This document shows, one piece after another, positions 1 through 6,509 of a stretch of DNA of 11,215 nt. Position numbers and translations under genes: made by a program. The stretch covers positions 1 to 11,215 of the forward strand of contig CAZYBU010000063.1 in the NCBI GenBank assembly GCA_964645775.1, written 5' to 3'. The stretch is from CAZYBU01 sp964645775 (GTDB taxonomy: Bacteria; Spirochaetota; UBA4802; UBA5550). The notes under the pieces are model-generated. The model did not search any database, had not been told where the DNA came from, and worked only from the letters and a program-made list of their open reading frames with translations. The number at the start of each line of letters is the position of its first letter. Position 1 is the stretch's first letter.

Positions 1-2
1 GG

Positions 3-116
3 GCTGAACAGGATGTTCAAATTGCCCCGGCCTTTGACGCGACAAAGAAAGTACAGCAGGATTGTGGAGAGCAAGGTCTCGCAGAAATGGATTTGTGGAA
101 AGAATGCACCATATGA
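3..116 (+). CDS. Possible C-terminal tail of a gene entering from the left edge
   Basis: The third forward frame is open from the left edge to a TGA at 114-116. It gives 37 residues of ordinary, hydrophilic, protein-like composition, beginning AEQDVQIAPAFDATKK and ending WKECTI. Another forward frame is also open, to a TAA at 124-126, but its product is strongly basic and less protein-like. No start is visible, no family is recognised, and a 37-codon open stretch can arise by chance. It is listed only because it may be the end of a real upstream gene. No clear terminator follows it before the convergent gene at 241. Confidence 0.25.
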   Translation, partial: AEQDVQIAPAFDATKKVQQDCGEQGLAEMDLWKECTI

Positions 117-240
117 AAAAGCATAAACTTGGTTCTTGAAAATTGCCTGTTTGTAAGAATCGATTTAACCACTGCAAATCAAAGCGGAAATAACGCATAA
201 CATGACTGAAATGAAAAACATGACCAGGTTTCGTCCCATC
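117..240. other. Intergenic spacer with no recognised feature
   Basis: This AT-rich spacer lies between the possible gene tail and the convergent stop of the membrane protein. I see no convincing hairpin with a T-tract for either strand, no RNA gene and no repeat. Confidence 0.4.
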
Positions 241-873
241 CTACCAGATCCCCCGAATGGAATAGAAAAGAATAATTACCAGGACAAAAACGGAAAGTGA
301 AGCCGCCAATCTCCGAACCGGGGTGCGAGAATGTGTGAATATCCAGCCGTATACCAGAAGTATACCGATACCTGCCACTACGCCACTGGCCCTGTACGTA
401 AACCTGAAAAGATCGTATCCCTGGAGGATACAGTATCTCTGAAGATAGAGAACCAGGTGGCCTGCCCAGTTTGCCAGGAATGCGGCGCCCCAGAAACCGG
501 GACCTGTCTCAAGGCCCCTTCGATAAAGAATGACGTATAAAACCAGGACAAGTATAAAAAGGGCCACACCTCTCTCGTTCTCAATGGCAACCTGTCCCAG
601 AAGAGCCGAAGCCTCCAGAAACGTCCATCCGGCGAAACCTCCCAGGATTCCGAGCCAGGCCTGACGGACCTGATTATCTGTATGCCTGAAACTGCCGTAA
701 AACAGGCAACCGGCAGCCGCCAGCATTACAACAGACTCTATCAGGAGGGCAACCCGGCCCAGGTGCTTCATGCCGATAGTAAGAAGAATAAGTCCCACGA
801 CCACAGCAAGCATGACAAGAGATGCCGCCACTCCATGTATCCATCTGCTCCTGAAATCATTTGTATATTCCAC
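241..873 (-). CDS. Seven-helix integral membrane protein of unknown function
   Basis: The product is about 210 residues and almost entirely hydrophobic. Counted from the upstream ATG at 882, likely membrane helices lie near residues 18-37, 43-62, 75-96, 104-120, 130-149, 164-181 and 191-209. They are joined by short loops rich in Arg and Lys, and the chain ends right after the last helix (YSIRGIW). I recognise no catalytic or transport motif. The ATG at 882 directly abuts an AAGGAGG ribosome-binding site with no spacing, so the GTG at 873, nine bases from the site, is the likelier start. The gene is divergent from the SGNH/MBOAT unit, so any role in the same envelope pathway is guesswork. The gene is confident; its function is unknown. 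Confidence 0.8.
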   Translation of the reverse strand: MEYTNDFRSRWIHGVAASLVMLAVVVGLILLTIGMKHLGRVALLIESVVMLAAAGCLFYGSFRHTDNQVRQAWLGILGGFAGWTFLEASALLGQVAIENERGVALFILVLVLYVILYRRGLETGPGFWGAAFLANWAGHLVLYLQRYCILQGYDLFRFTYRASGVVAGIGILLVYGWIFTHSRTPVRRLAASLSVFVLVIILFYSIRGIW

Positions 874-882
874 CCTGCTCAT

Positions 883-889
883 CCTCCTT
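883..889 (-). promoter_or_regulatory. Ribosome-binding site that decides the start of the membrane protein
   Basis: On the minus strand AAGGAGG is followed at once by ATG (882-880), then AGCAGG, then GTG (873-871). A ribosome bound here could not easily use the abutting ATG. The GTG is at a normal nine-base spacing. Confidence 0.65.
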
Positions 890-902
890 ACGATATATTG
901 AA

Positions 903-931
903 TCTACACAGCAGGTCCCTGATTCTGTCAA
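903..931 (-). promoter_or_regulatory. Candidate sigma70-type promoter for the membrane protein
   Basis: On the minus strand a perfect TTGACA (931-926) is followed after 17 bases by TGTAGA (908-903), an imperfect -10 box. Shifting two bases gives TAGATT at 19-base spacing. The predicted transcript would start shortly before the AAGGAGG site. The -35 box is strong and the -10 box is weak. Confidence 0.4.
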
Positions 932-1020
932 AGAAAATGTCTGTATTTAGCAAAAAGAAAGAGATCCCCCGAATAGGTATTTCTGTTGCAAAATGGACCG
1001 GTTTCCTGTGTCACGTTCCC

Positions 1021-1767
1021 ATGGGACACCTCCAGCACATAACCCCGAGAAGAATTACGGGTCACCTGATTATTCTTCTGTCGGGCATCCTGCTATCCTG
1101 CGCTTCCACGCCGGAATATTTTTCCACGGTACCGGTACCCCGTCAGGAGCCCGGCTGGATGGAGAGACACGAAGAGCTGGTACGTTCCCTTCCCAGGCAG
1201 AACCCGCGAATTCTTTTTATCGGGGACTCCATCACCCGTGCCTGGTTCACGCAGGGCAAAGAGATATGGAACCGCTGCTACTCCGGCCAGGCCGTCAACC
1301 TGGGATTCTCCGCGGACAAGACCCAGCACCTTCTCTGGCGCCTGGAGAACGGAGAACTGGATGGAATACAGCCTGACGCGGTTATTCTCCTTATTGGGAC
1401 CAACAATCAGAGAGTGAACCGGTCAGCCGGCATCTACCGGGGCGTCCATGCGAACGTGCGGCTCCTCCGCAAAAAATTGCCCCACAGTCATATCGTTCTC
1501 ATGACCATCTTCCCCTGCCGGGAGAAGGGACATCCCTTCCGGGAACGGATCATCCGGGCGAACAGACGCATCGAGAAACTGGGGAAAGATAAGATGATCA
1601 CCGTCATCCGTATATGGGACGAATTTCTCCATGCCGACGGGAGGTTAAACCGGAAGATCCTTTTCGACGGTGTCCACCTTACGGAGAAGGGATATCGCGT
1701 CTGGGCCCGGAGGTTAAATCTCACTCTGACCAAAATCGGCATTGATTTCAGGGGGTGTTCCCCTTGA
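1021..1767 (+). CDS. SGNH/GDSL-family hydrolase lipoprotein
   Basis: This is a 248-residue esterase or acyltransferase of the SGNH fold, probably lipid-anchored outside the cytoplasm. From the ATG at 1021 it has a basic start, a hydrophobic stretch (residues 15-26) and a lipobox LLSC with Cys27 as the lipidated residue. The SGNH blocks are clear: FIGDS with nucleophile Ser70, NLGFSADKT with Gly95, IGTNN with Asn128, and DGVHLTEKGY with Asp216 and His219. The layout resembles PAF-acetylhydrolase-like members of the family. The frame stays open upstream to 682 but there runs antisense to the membrane protein. An in-frame ATG at 937 would give an implausibly long N-region. Neither start has a good ribosome-binding site, so the start rests on the signal peptide. 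Its stop overlaps the start of the MBOAT gene, which suggests a joint role in adding or removing acyl groups on an envelope glycan. The substrate is unknown. Confidence 0.88.
   Translation: MGHLQHITPRRITGHLIILLSGILLSCASTPEYFSTVPVPRQEPGWMERHEELVRSLPRQNPRILFIGDSITRAWFTQGKEIWNRCYSGQAVNLGFSADKTQHLLWRLENGELDGIQPDAVILLIGTNNQRVNRSAGIYRGVHANVRLLRKKLPHSHIVLMTIFPCREKGHPFRERIIRANRRIEKLGKDKMITVIRIWDEFLHADGRLNRKILFDGVHLTEKGYRVWARRLNLTLTKIGIDFRGCSP
1750..1767 (+). promoter_or_regulatory. Purine-rich ribosome-binding site and TTGA stop/start overlap
   Basis: AGGGGG (1750-1755) lies eight bases before TTG (1764), and that TTG shares bases with the TGA stop (1765-1767) of the SGNH lipoprotein. Such overlaps usually mean translational coupling. 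The competing GTG at 1755 sits inside the purine run itself and has no separate ribosome-binding site. Confidence 0.5.
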
Positions 1768-4595
1768 AAAAGGTAATCCTCTTTCTACTGACCTTCATTA
1801 TACTTATCGTGACCGTATCGGCAGGGCAGAAGTATATCCTCACCCGGGGAGACGACCCCGTTTTTGTGGAACCTGAAAAGTTACTTCCCCCCCTCCTGGA
1901 AGACTATATGCACAGGGAGGAGATACGCCGGCAGGAGAAACAAATCCGGACATTGCCCGTAGAGGAAGAGGGATACCTTCACGCGGGAGATGAATACGAG
2001 TATCTGAGTCATTTTTTCCGGGACCTGGAAAAGATGGAGAAGGGAAAACGTGAAAAGGTCAGGATCACCCATTTCGGAGACTCTCTTCTCTGGGGAGAAC
2101 GGTTCGCCTCTGTTCTTCGCGAAAGATTTCAGCAAAGATATGGAGACGGAGGCCGGGGCGTTATTCCCGTGGTGGAGATCCCTCCCACTTCCCTTGAGGA
2201 CCACGTCAACCGTACGACCGACTCTCTCTTCGAGCATTACGTTCTTAAACACAGGTTCAATCAAAACGGGCATATCCAACTGGAACCAAAAGTGGATATT
2301 CGCTTCGGCTTTACCGGGGAGAGCGTCCGTCCCCTTTCTCCTTTCGCCAGGGTCCGCTTCATCCGACCTGAAGGTCATCCTCCTCACACCCGTGTCCGGG
2401 TCTTTCTCCATAGTCCCCGGGATACCCATTCGGTATCCTCCCTGAAATGCGGCGACAGAGACCATGTACGGAACGTCATCTCCCGGAGAGATGGGACTAT
2501 CGTCAGGTTCAGCCTGGAACCCTGCCGGGATATGGAACTATCCCTCCGGGCAGAGGGTCCGGTGTATATCGGAGGAGTGAGCCTGGAAGGTGAAAAGGGA
2601 ATCATCTACGATTCCATCGTGCGGATGGGCATACACATGTCCTGGCTGGGAACGGCCGTCCATCCGGAGCTGGTGGCCTCTGCCCTGAAGGAGCTTAACC
2701 CCTCCCTCATCATTTTCCAGTTCGGCATAAACGAGGCGGCCTCCCTCCAGGCCGTTGAAGCCTTCACGGAGGAGACCTATCGCCGGCAGCTTCGATCATG
2801 GCTTATCCGGATAAAAAAACTACTGCCGGAGACGGACATTCTCCTCATCGGCCCCTTCGAGAGGATGGAAAAACGGGGAGGAAGGCTCGTCTCCTTCCCG
2901 GAGGCCATGGACGTTCGCCGCATCCAGATGGAGGAGGCCCGCACTCTGGAGTGCGCCTTCTTCGACACCTACGCCTATCTGGGCGGCGCGGGCCACATGA
3001 GAGATCTGGTGAACCGGGGATGGGCCGTCGACGATTACACCCACCTGACAACGGAGGGCGGCAACAAAATTGGTACATCGGTTCATGACTCTCTCATGGC
3101 CCGTTTCGACATCCTCCAGGGACGGGAAGCGGACATGGAACAGATCGAGGCCATGAAACTTGAGATTGAGGCCCCCTCTGCCGGGGCCATCCAGTTCAAC
3201 TCCCGGGCCTACGCCTGGTTTCTCATAACGGTCCTTCTGGTCACGCTTCTCCTGTACCGGTTTCCCCGACTTAAAGTGGTCTTTCTCATCGGGGCGTCCT
3301 GGTATTTTTACTCCACCTGGAAGATCTGGCCCGTAAGTCTCCTTGTCTTCTCCACACTCCTCGACTATACCATGAGTCGGGCCATTTTTAACGCCCGGCA
3401 GAGGGGAGGACGGGGCACATTCTTCCTGATACTTTCCCTGCTGGGAAATCTCGGTGTTCTGGGGACCTTCAAGTACTTCGATTTCTTTTCAAACCTTGCG
3501 GCCACTCTTGCAACCTCGGCCGGATTCGGCATGGAACCCCTTCTGCTCAATACCCTGCTTCCCGTCGGTATCTCCTTCTATACCTTCCAGAGCCTCTCGT
3601 ACACCATCGATGTCTGGAGGGGAGAGATGAAACCGGAGAGAAATATCTTCCGCTTCGCCCTCTTCGTATCCTTCTTTCCACAGCTTGTGGCCGGCCCCAT
3701 CGTTCGGGCGAAACAGTTCATACCAGCCCTGAATAACAGGAACCGCCACTTTCGGGTTGTGAGCCGGGACGTCTACATAGCCCTCTTTCTCATAGGCGGA
3801 GGCCTGCTCAAAAAGATGGGGGCCGACTGGCTGGCGGCGAACATTATCGACCGGGTCTATCAGTCCCCGGACATGTTCTCGTCAATTGAAACCCTGACCG
3901 CGGTCCTGGCCTACGGCCTTCAGATCTACGGCGACTTCTCCGGATACACGGACATAGCCCTGGGAAGCGCCCGCCTGCTCGGATTTAACCTGACGGAGAA
4001 TTTCAACCGTCCCTACCAGTCCAGGAGCGTCTCTGAGTTCTGGAGAAGGTGGCACATCTCCCTGGGAAGCTGGTTTCGCGATTACCTCTACATTAGCCTG
4101 GGAGGCAACCGGAAAAGGGTTTTCGTAAATCTCTTTGTCACCATGTTCCTTTGCGGGCTGTGGCACGGGGCCGCCATTAATTTCGTCCTGTGGGGCCTGT
4201 ACCACGGCGCCTTTCTCATGATCGAACGGGCCACAGGCCTGGCCCGTAACCGTCCCGGTGGAGTGGCTGGTATCCTGCGCCAGATTGTGACCTTTATCGT
4301 GGTTATCTTCGGATGGATCATCTTCCGGTCCAATTCATGGGAGACCTTCACCGGTGTCTTGGCCTCCCTGGCCACCGGTACGGCTGGAACGGCGAATATC
4401 ACGTTCGTCCTCGTGTCCGTAATCGCCCTTGCCTACCTGTGGCATTTTACACCAATCAAATGGAGAGAATGGCTTAAAGAAAAATGGATCACCGCGCCCG
4501 CCCTTCTCCAGGGAGGCCTTGCCGCGGGACTGCTTCTCTTACTGTACCGGATACAGGTTTCGGACGTTAAGCCTTTTATTTATTTTCAGTTCTGA
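1764..4595 (+). CDS. SGNH-MBOAT fusion: putative membrane O-acyltransferase
   Basis: The 943-residue product joins two activities normally on separate chains. A signal-anchor (residues 2-21) leads to an extracytoplasmic SGNH domain: HFGDS with Ser107, the following FGDGGRG-like stretch typical of MBOAT-linked GDSL proteins, FGINEA with Asn323, and DDYTHLT with Asp424 and His427. From about residue 482 a multi-helix MBOAT domain of the AlgI type follows: FYTFQSLSYTIDVW (605-618), FFPQLVAGPI (637-646), YGDFSGYTDIA, FWRRWHISLG, and LWHGA with the probable catalytic His801. By family knowledge MBOAT passes an acyl group across the inner membrane and an SGNH partner puts it on a glycan. The TTG at 1764 overlaps the upstream stop as TTGA and has AGGGGG eight bases before it. 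GTG at 1755 is the alternative start. The acceptor cannot be told; alginate-specific names would be over-reading. Confidence 0.9.
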   Translation: MKKVILFLLTFIILIVTVSAGQKYILTRGDDPVFVEPEKLLPPLLEDYMHREEIRRQEKQIRTLPVEEEGYLHAGDEYEYLSHFFRDLEKMEKGKREKVRITHFGDSLLWGERFASVLRERFQQRYGDGGRGVIPVVEIPPTSLEDHVNRTTDSLFEHYVLKHRFNQNGHIQLEPKVDIRFGFTGESVRPLSPFARVRFIRPEGHPPHTRVRVFLHSPRDTHSVSSLKCGDRDHVRNVISRRDGTIVRFSLEPCRDMELSLRAEGPVYIGGVSLEGEKGIIYDSIVRMGIHMSWLGTAVHPELVASALKELNPSLIIFQFGINEAASLQAVEAFTEETYRRQLRSWLIRIKKLLPETDILLIGPFERMEKRGGRLVSFPEAMDVRRIQMEEARTLECAFFDTYAYLGGAGHMRDLVNRGWAVDDYTHLTTEGGNKIGTSVHDSLMARFDILQGREADMEQIEAMKLEIEAPSAGAIQFNSRAYAWFLITVLLVTLLLYRFPRLKVVFLIGASWYFYSTWKIWPVSLLVFSTLLDYTMSRAIFNARQRGGRGTFFLILSLLGNLGVLGTFKYFDFFSNLAATLATSAGFGMEPLLLNTLLPVGISFYTFQSLSYTIDVWRGEMKPERNIFRFALFVSFFPQLVAGPIVRAKQFIPALNNRNRHFRVVSRDVYIALFLIGGGLLKKMGADWLAANIIDRVYQSPDMFSSIETLTAVLAYGLQIYGDFSGYTDIALGSARLLGFNLTENFNRPYQSRSVSEFWRRWHISLGSWFRDYLYISLGGNRKRVFVNLFVTMFLCGLWHGAAINFVLWGLYHGAFLMIERATGLARNRPGGVAGILRQIVTFIVVIFGWIIFRSNSWETFTGVLASLATGTAGTANITFVLVSVIALAYLWHFTPIKWREWLKEKWITAPALLQGGLAAGLLLLLYRIQVSDVKPFIYFQF

Positions 4596-4755
4596 TAAAA
4601 ATCGTCGATGAACCTACGTAATGGCAGTACTTTTTTTACAATTGTACAGATCCCGGTTCCCTTACTCCTTCCAGAGAATGTTCTAACTGTAGAATAACAA
4701 GACTGTCCCAGCACGTTAACCGCTTTGTATCTTGATAAATTTCCAAGGTTTATTA

Positions 4756-4784
4756 TTGACCTGCTGACATTGAATCAGTATTCT
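4756..4784 (+). promoter_or_regulatory. Sigma70-type promoter of the 56-residue small protein gene
   Basis: TTGACC (4756-4761) and TATTCT (4779-4784) are separated by exactly 17 bases. Transcription would start around 4791, leaving a leader of about 20 bases that carries the ribosome-binding site. This is the best promoter match in the window. Confidence 0.6.
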
Positions 4785-4801
4785 CCAGACACAAGGAATA
4801 T

Positions 4802-4807
4802 AAGGAG
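4802..4807 (+). promoter_or_regulatory. Strong ribosome-binding site for the 56-residue gene
   Basis: AAGGAG lies six bases before the ATG at 4814, a near-ideal match and spacing. It supports this short frame as a real gene over the antisense frame on the other strand. Confidence 0.75.
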
Positions 4808-4813
4808 ATACAA

Positions 4814-4984
4814 ATGGAACTGGTACCCATGAAAGAAGATAACACCTTCGCCCTGAAAGGATTGAATTTCACGGACATTAAGATCATCAAGGAAGCCTGT
4901 AACCTGGCCGCAGACCAGGGCAACCAGCGGGCCGCAGACATTGCCGGAGAAATTGAAAAGCTTATGGGAGACGTCTCGATATAG
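4814..4984 (+). CDS. Small 56-residue helical protein, function unknown
   Basis: The product starts MELVPMKEDNTFALKGL and ends EKLMGDVSI. It looks cytoplasmic: there is no signal peptide and no membrane helix. After a short charged start, the segment from about residue 18 to 51 is rich in Ala, Glu, Lys, Ile and Leu with heptad-like spacing, so one or two amphipathic helices are likely. It has a single Cys (residue 29). I recognise no family. It has its own promoter, ribosome-binding site and terminator, which is unusually complete for such a short gene and argues that it is expressed alone. It could be a regulator, an antitoxin-like partner or a phage-derived small protein; nothing in the sequence chooses among these. 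Confidence 0.7.
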   Translation: MELVPMKEDNTFALKGLNFTDIKIIKEACNLAADQGNQRAADIAGEIEKLMGDVSI

Positions 4985-5029
4985 AAAATGATTTCGGACG
5001 TGAAGTCCTTTATCTACAATTGAAATAAG

Positions 5030-5056
5030 AGGGCGCCCTGGGGCGCCCTTCTTTCG
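5030..5056 (+). terminator. GC-rich hairpin terminator, possibly bidirectional
   Basis: AGGGCGCC (5030-5037) and GGCGCCCT (5042-5049) form a perfect 8-bp stem with a CTGG loop, followed by TCTTTCGTT. It lies 45 bases after the small gene and just after the stop of the convergent beta-trefoil gene. On the minus strand the stem is followed by TCTTATTTC, so it may end both transcripts. Confidence 0.8.
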
Positions 5057-5084
5057 TTACATACTGCCTTTTGTATGGAACAAT

Positions 5085-6038
5085 CTAAAAATTATTTGCC
5101 AATCGGAAAATCATCTTTTTGTTATCATTGTTGGATTCCTTGCCTGCCAGGGACTTGATTTGACTCTTAACCTTGCCCTTCAGGGCCTTTCCTACGAAAT
5201 CGGAAGGCTCTTTCACTTTGACTTTCATGAGGTCGCTGTAGACCATCCTTCGCAGACGCCAGTCACGGTTTTCAACAGCCCCTTCAAGGGCATACTTGAT
5301 TTTGATCCATTGATCGCTGTATTTTCTCTCCTGGTTCAGCTTCTGCTGGAGGAGTCCATCTCCACGCTGATTCATGTACTGAGACATGCTTACTTCGCTT
5401 AAATATCTCTTCAGAGAGTAGCCATCTTGGCTTGCCAGAACCCGTTCAAGGGTCAGGGATGTGCCCTGCGATGAGGTGTTCTTCGTTGAACTGGAAGATG
5501 TTTTCTGCGGAACATAGGAGCGACGGGTGGATGTGTTATACAGAATCCACCTGGTTTGAGGCCCGGAGTGCTCATCCCAGATATGAACATTTTTTCCGTT
5601 TTCAATTGATTTACTTTGTAGAGCCACAACCTTGCTCCCGGCCTTAATGCGGTATCGTCCGCCGCCCACATGTTCGACCTTGAAATACCAGGGTTTACTC
5701 CTGGCCTTCAGGGCGTCGCCGTTGCCCAAACCGGAGAGGCCCACGTATTTCCCGTTGCCGATCCTTATGGCATAGGAATTATCCGAGCCCTGCTTTTTAA
5801 TAAATCGAAATTTTCTGTCACTTCCATTGTCCAGGTCCCAGACCTGTATCTTTCCAGTTTTCGTTTCTGAACCTGATCCCGGAATGTCCCAGAATCCCTT
5901 CTTCCCCTGGCGTACCGCCTTTTCGGAACGGATCCAGAAGTAGTTACCGGTGGGAACGTCTCCAGCGGAGAGGCCCGTGGGAACAGCCAGCATTATCACG
6001 GCAATGCCCCACAGAAACAATCCATACATTTTTTTCAT
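5085..6038 (-). CDS. Secreted ricin-like beta-trefoil protein with helical C-terminal domain
   Basis: The 317-residue product has a signal peptide (MKKMYGLFLWGIAVIML...), with likely cleavage after LSA at residue 25. Residues 28-168 look like a ricin-type beta-trefoil: three similar units carry aromatic strands (KFRFI, WYFKV, TRWIL) and turns such as NGKYVGL and KVVALQSKS, with a QxxW-like QTRWIL ending the last unit. Such domains often bind carbohydrate, but fascin-like or purely structural trefoils are also possible. A Ser/Thr/Lys linker (about 178-195) leads to a charged, mostly helical half (196-317) that I do not recognise. The frame extends 32 codons further upstream, but AAGGAG at 6054-6049 lies ten bases before the ATG at 6038 and the signal peptide starts there. 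No lipobox is present, so a free periplasmic or exported protein is expected. The ligand is unknown. Confidence 0.85.
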   Translation of the reverse strand: MKKMYGLFLWGIAVIMLAVPTGLSAGDVPTGNYFWIRSEKAVRQGKKGFWDIPGSGSETKTGKIQVWDLDNGSDRKFRFIKKQGSDNSYAIRIGNGKYVGLSGLGNGDALKARSKPWYFKVEHVGGGRYRIKAGSKVVALQSKSIENGKNVHIWDEHSGPQTRWILYNTSTRRSYVPQKTSSSSTKNTSSQGTSLTLERVLASQDGYSLKRYLSEVSMSQYMNQRGDGLLQQKLNQERKYSDQWIKIKYALEGAVENRDWRLRRMVYSDLMKVKVKEPSDFVGKALKGKVKSQIKSLAGKESNNDNKKMIFRLANNF

Positions 6039-6048
6039 ACCTTCAAAT

Positions 6049-6054
6049 CTCCTT
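6049..6054 (-). promoter_or_regulatory. Ribosome-binding site that sets the start of the beta-trefoil gene
   Basis: AAGGAG on the minus strand lies ten bases before the ATG at 6038. It excludes the longer frame that would start at 6134 and place 32 extra residues before the signal peptide. Confidence 0.65.
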
Positions 6055-6136
6055 GCATGAATATATTTAGAGACAGAGGAAGATATAGGGAACCTGCAAT
6101 CAATAAAAAATCTGGTATGCCTCGCAAAAACCATAT

Positions 6137-6153
6137 GTAATAATTATTATTAC
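6137..6153. repeat. 17-bp AT-rich palindrome in a divergent intergenic region
   Basis: GTAATAAT and ATTATTAC are perfect inverted copies around one central T. The site lies 99 bases upstream of the beta-trefoil start codon and 42 bases upstream of the ATG at 6195, a sensible place for a regulator operator. No regulator gene lies nearby, and AT-rich DNA makes chance palindromes commoner. Confidence 0.5.
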
Positions 6154-6194
6154 GCCAGGCAAGGTTATCCTATCTGTAGATGGGAGTTGACAGA

Positions 6195-6506
6195 ATGGTT
6201 AAGAGTTTCATGGGTAATCTGTCAATAATTCAGTTTATGGAGGCGGGATCATTTTGCGGTCACGCCTTTTTCGCTCCCTTTGACCAGGTTTCCATCGGCA
6301 TCCTGAACACGGACGGATCTTCTTTCAGCGAGCTCATGGGCCTTCCTGCTTCAACCCATAAATGGAGCGGAATAGTCGCCGTTCCCGGCGGAAAGATGTA
6401 TGCACCTCCCTTTAATGAGACGACCATTCTGGAGATCACCCACGGCACGGCCGGCACCTGGCCGAAGAAATTTTACTACACGGCGTATTTTAATACATTT
6501 CAGTAA
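6195..6506 (+). pseudogene. Probable C-terminal remnant of an NGKIY/IPxN repeat protein
   Basis: The frame gives 103 residues with about one and a half repeats of the type seen in larger exported repeat proteins. The clearest is KWSGIVAVPGGKMYAPPFN followed by ETTILEI, and the end (WPKKFYYTAYFNTFQ) looks like the natural C-terminus of that family. Full-length relatives, as I recall them, are several hundred residues with many such units and a signal sequence. Here both are missing. A stop directly precedes the ATG at 6180, and I see no further repeat units upstream. The ATG at 6195 has GGGAG eight bases before it (6182-6186), so translation is possible and a short functional protein cannot be excluded. 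Its stop lies three bases from the stop of the convergent ELWxxDGT gene, with no terminator between. Confidence 0.5.
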
Positions 6507-6509
6507 TCT

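Noticed and set aside
682..1020. Upstream extension of the SGNH lipoprotein frame
   Set aside because: The frame is open but runs antisense through the membrane-protein gene, and would put 113 residues before a clear lipoprotein signal peptide.
1881..2465. 194-codon open frame on the minus strand
   Set aside because: It lies wholly inside the SGNH-MBOAT gene, whose frame carries clear catalytic motifs. Long antisense frames are common in GC-rich coding DNA, and this one has no ribosome-binding site or family signal that I can see.
4600..4645. Terminator after the SGNH-MBOAT gene
   Set aside because: There is a run of seven T at about 4630, but no stem of useful length in front of it.
4753..4941. 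62-codon minus-strand frame across the small gene
   Set aside because: The plus-strand 56-codon frame has promoter, ribosome-binding site and terminator; the antisense frame has none of these.
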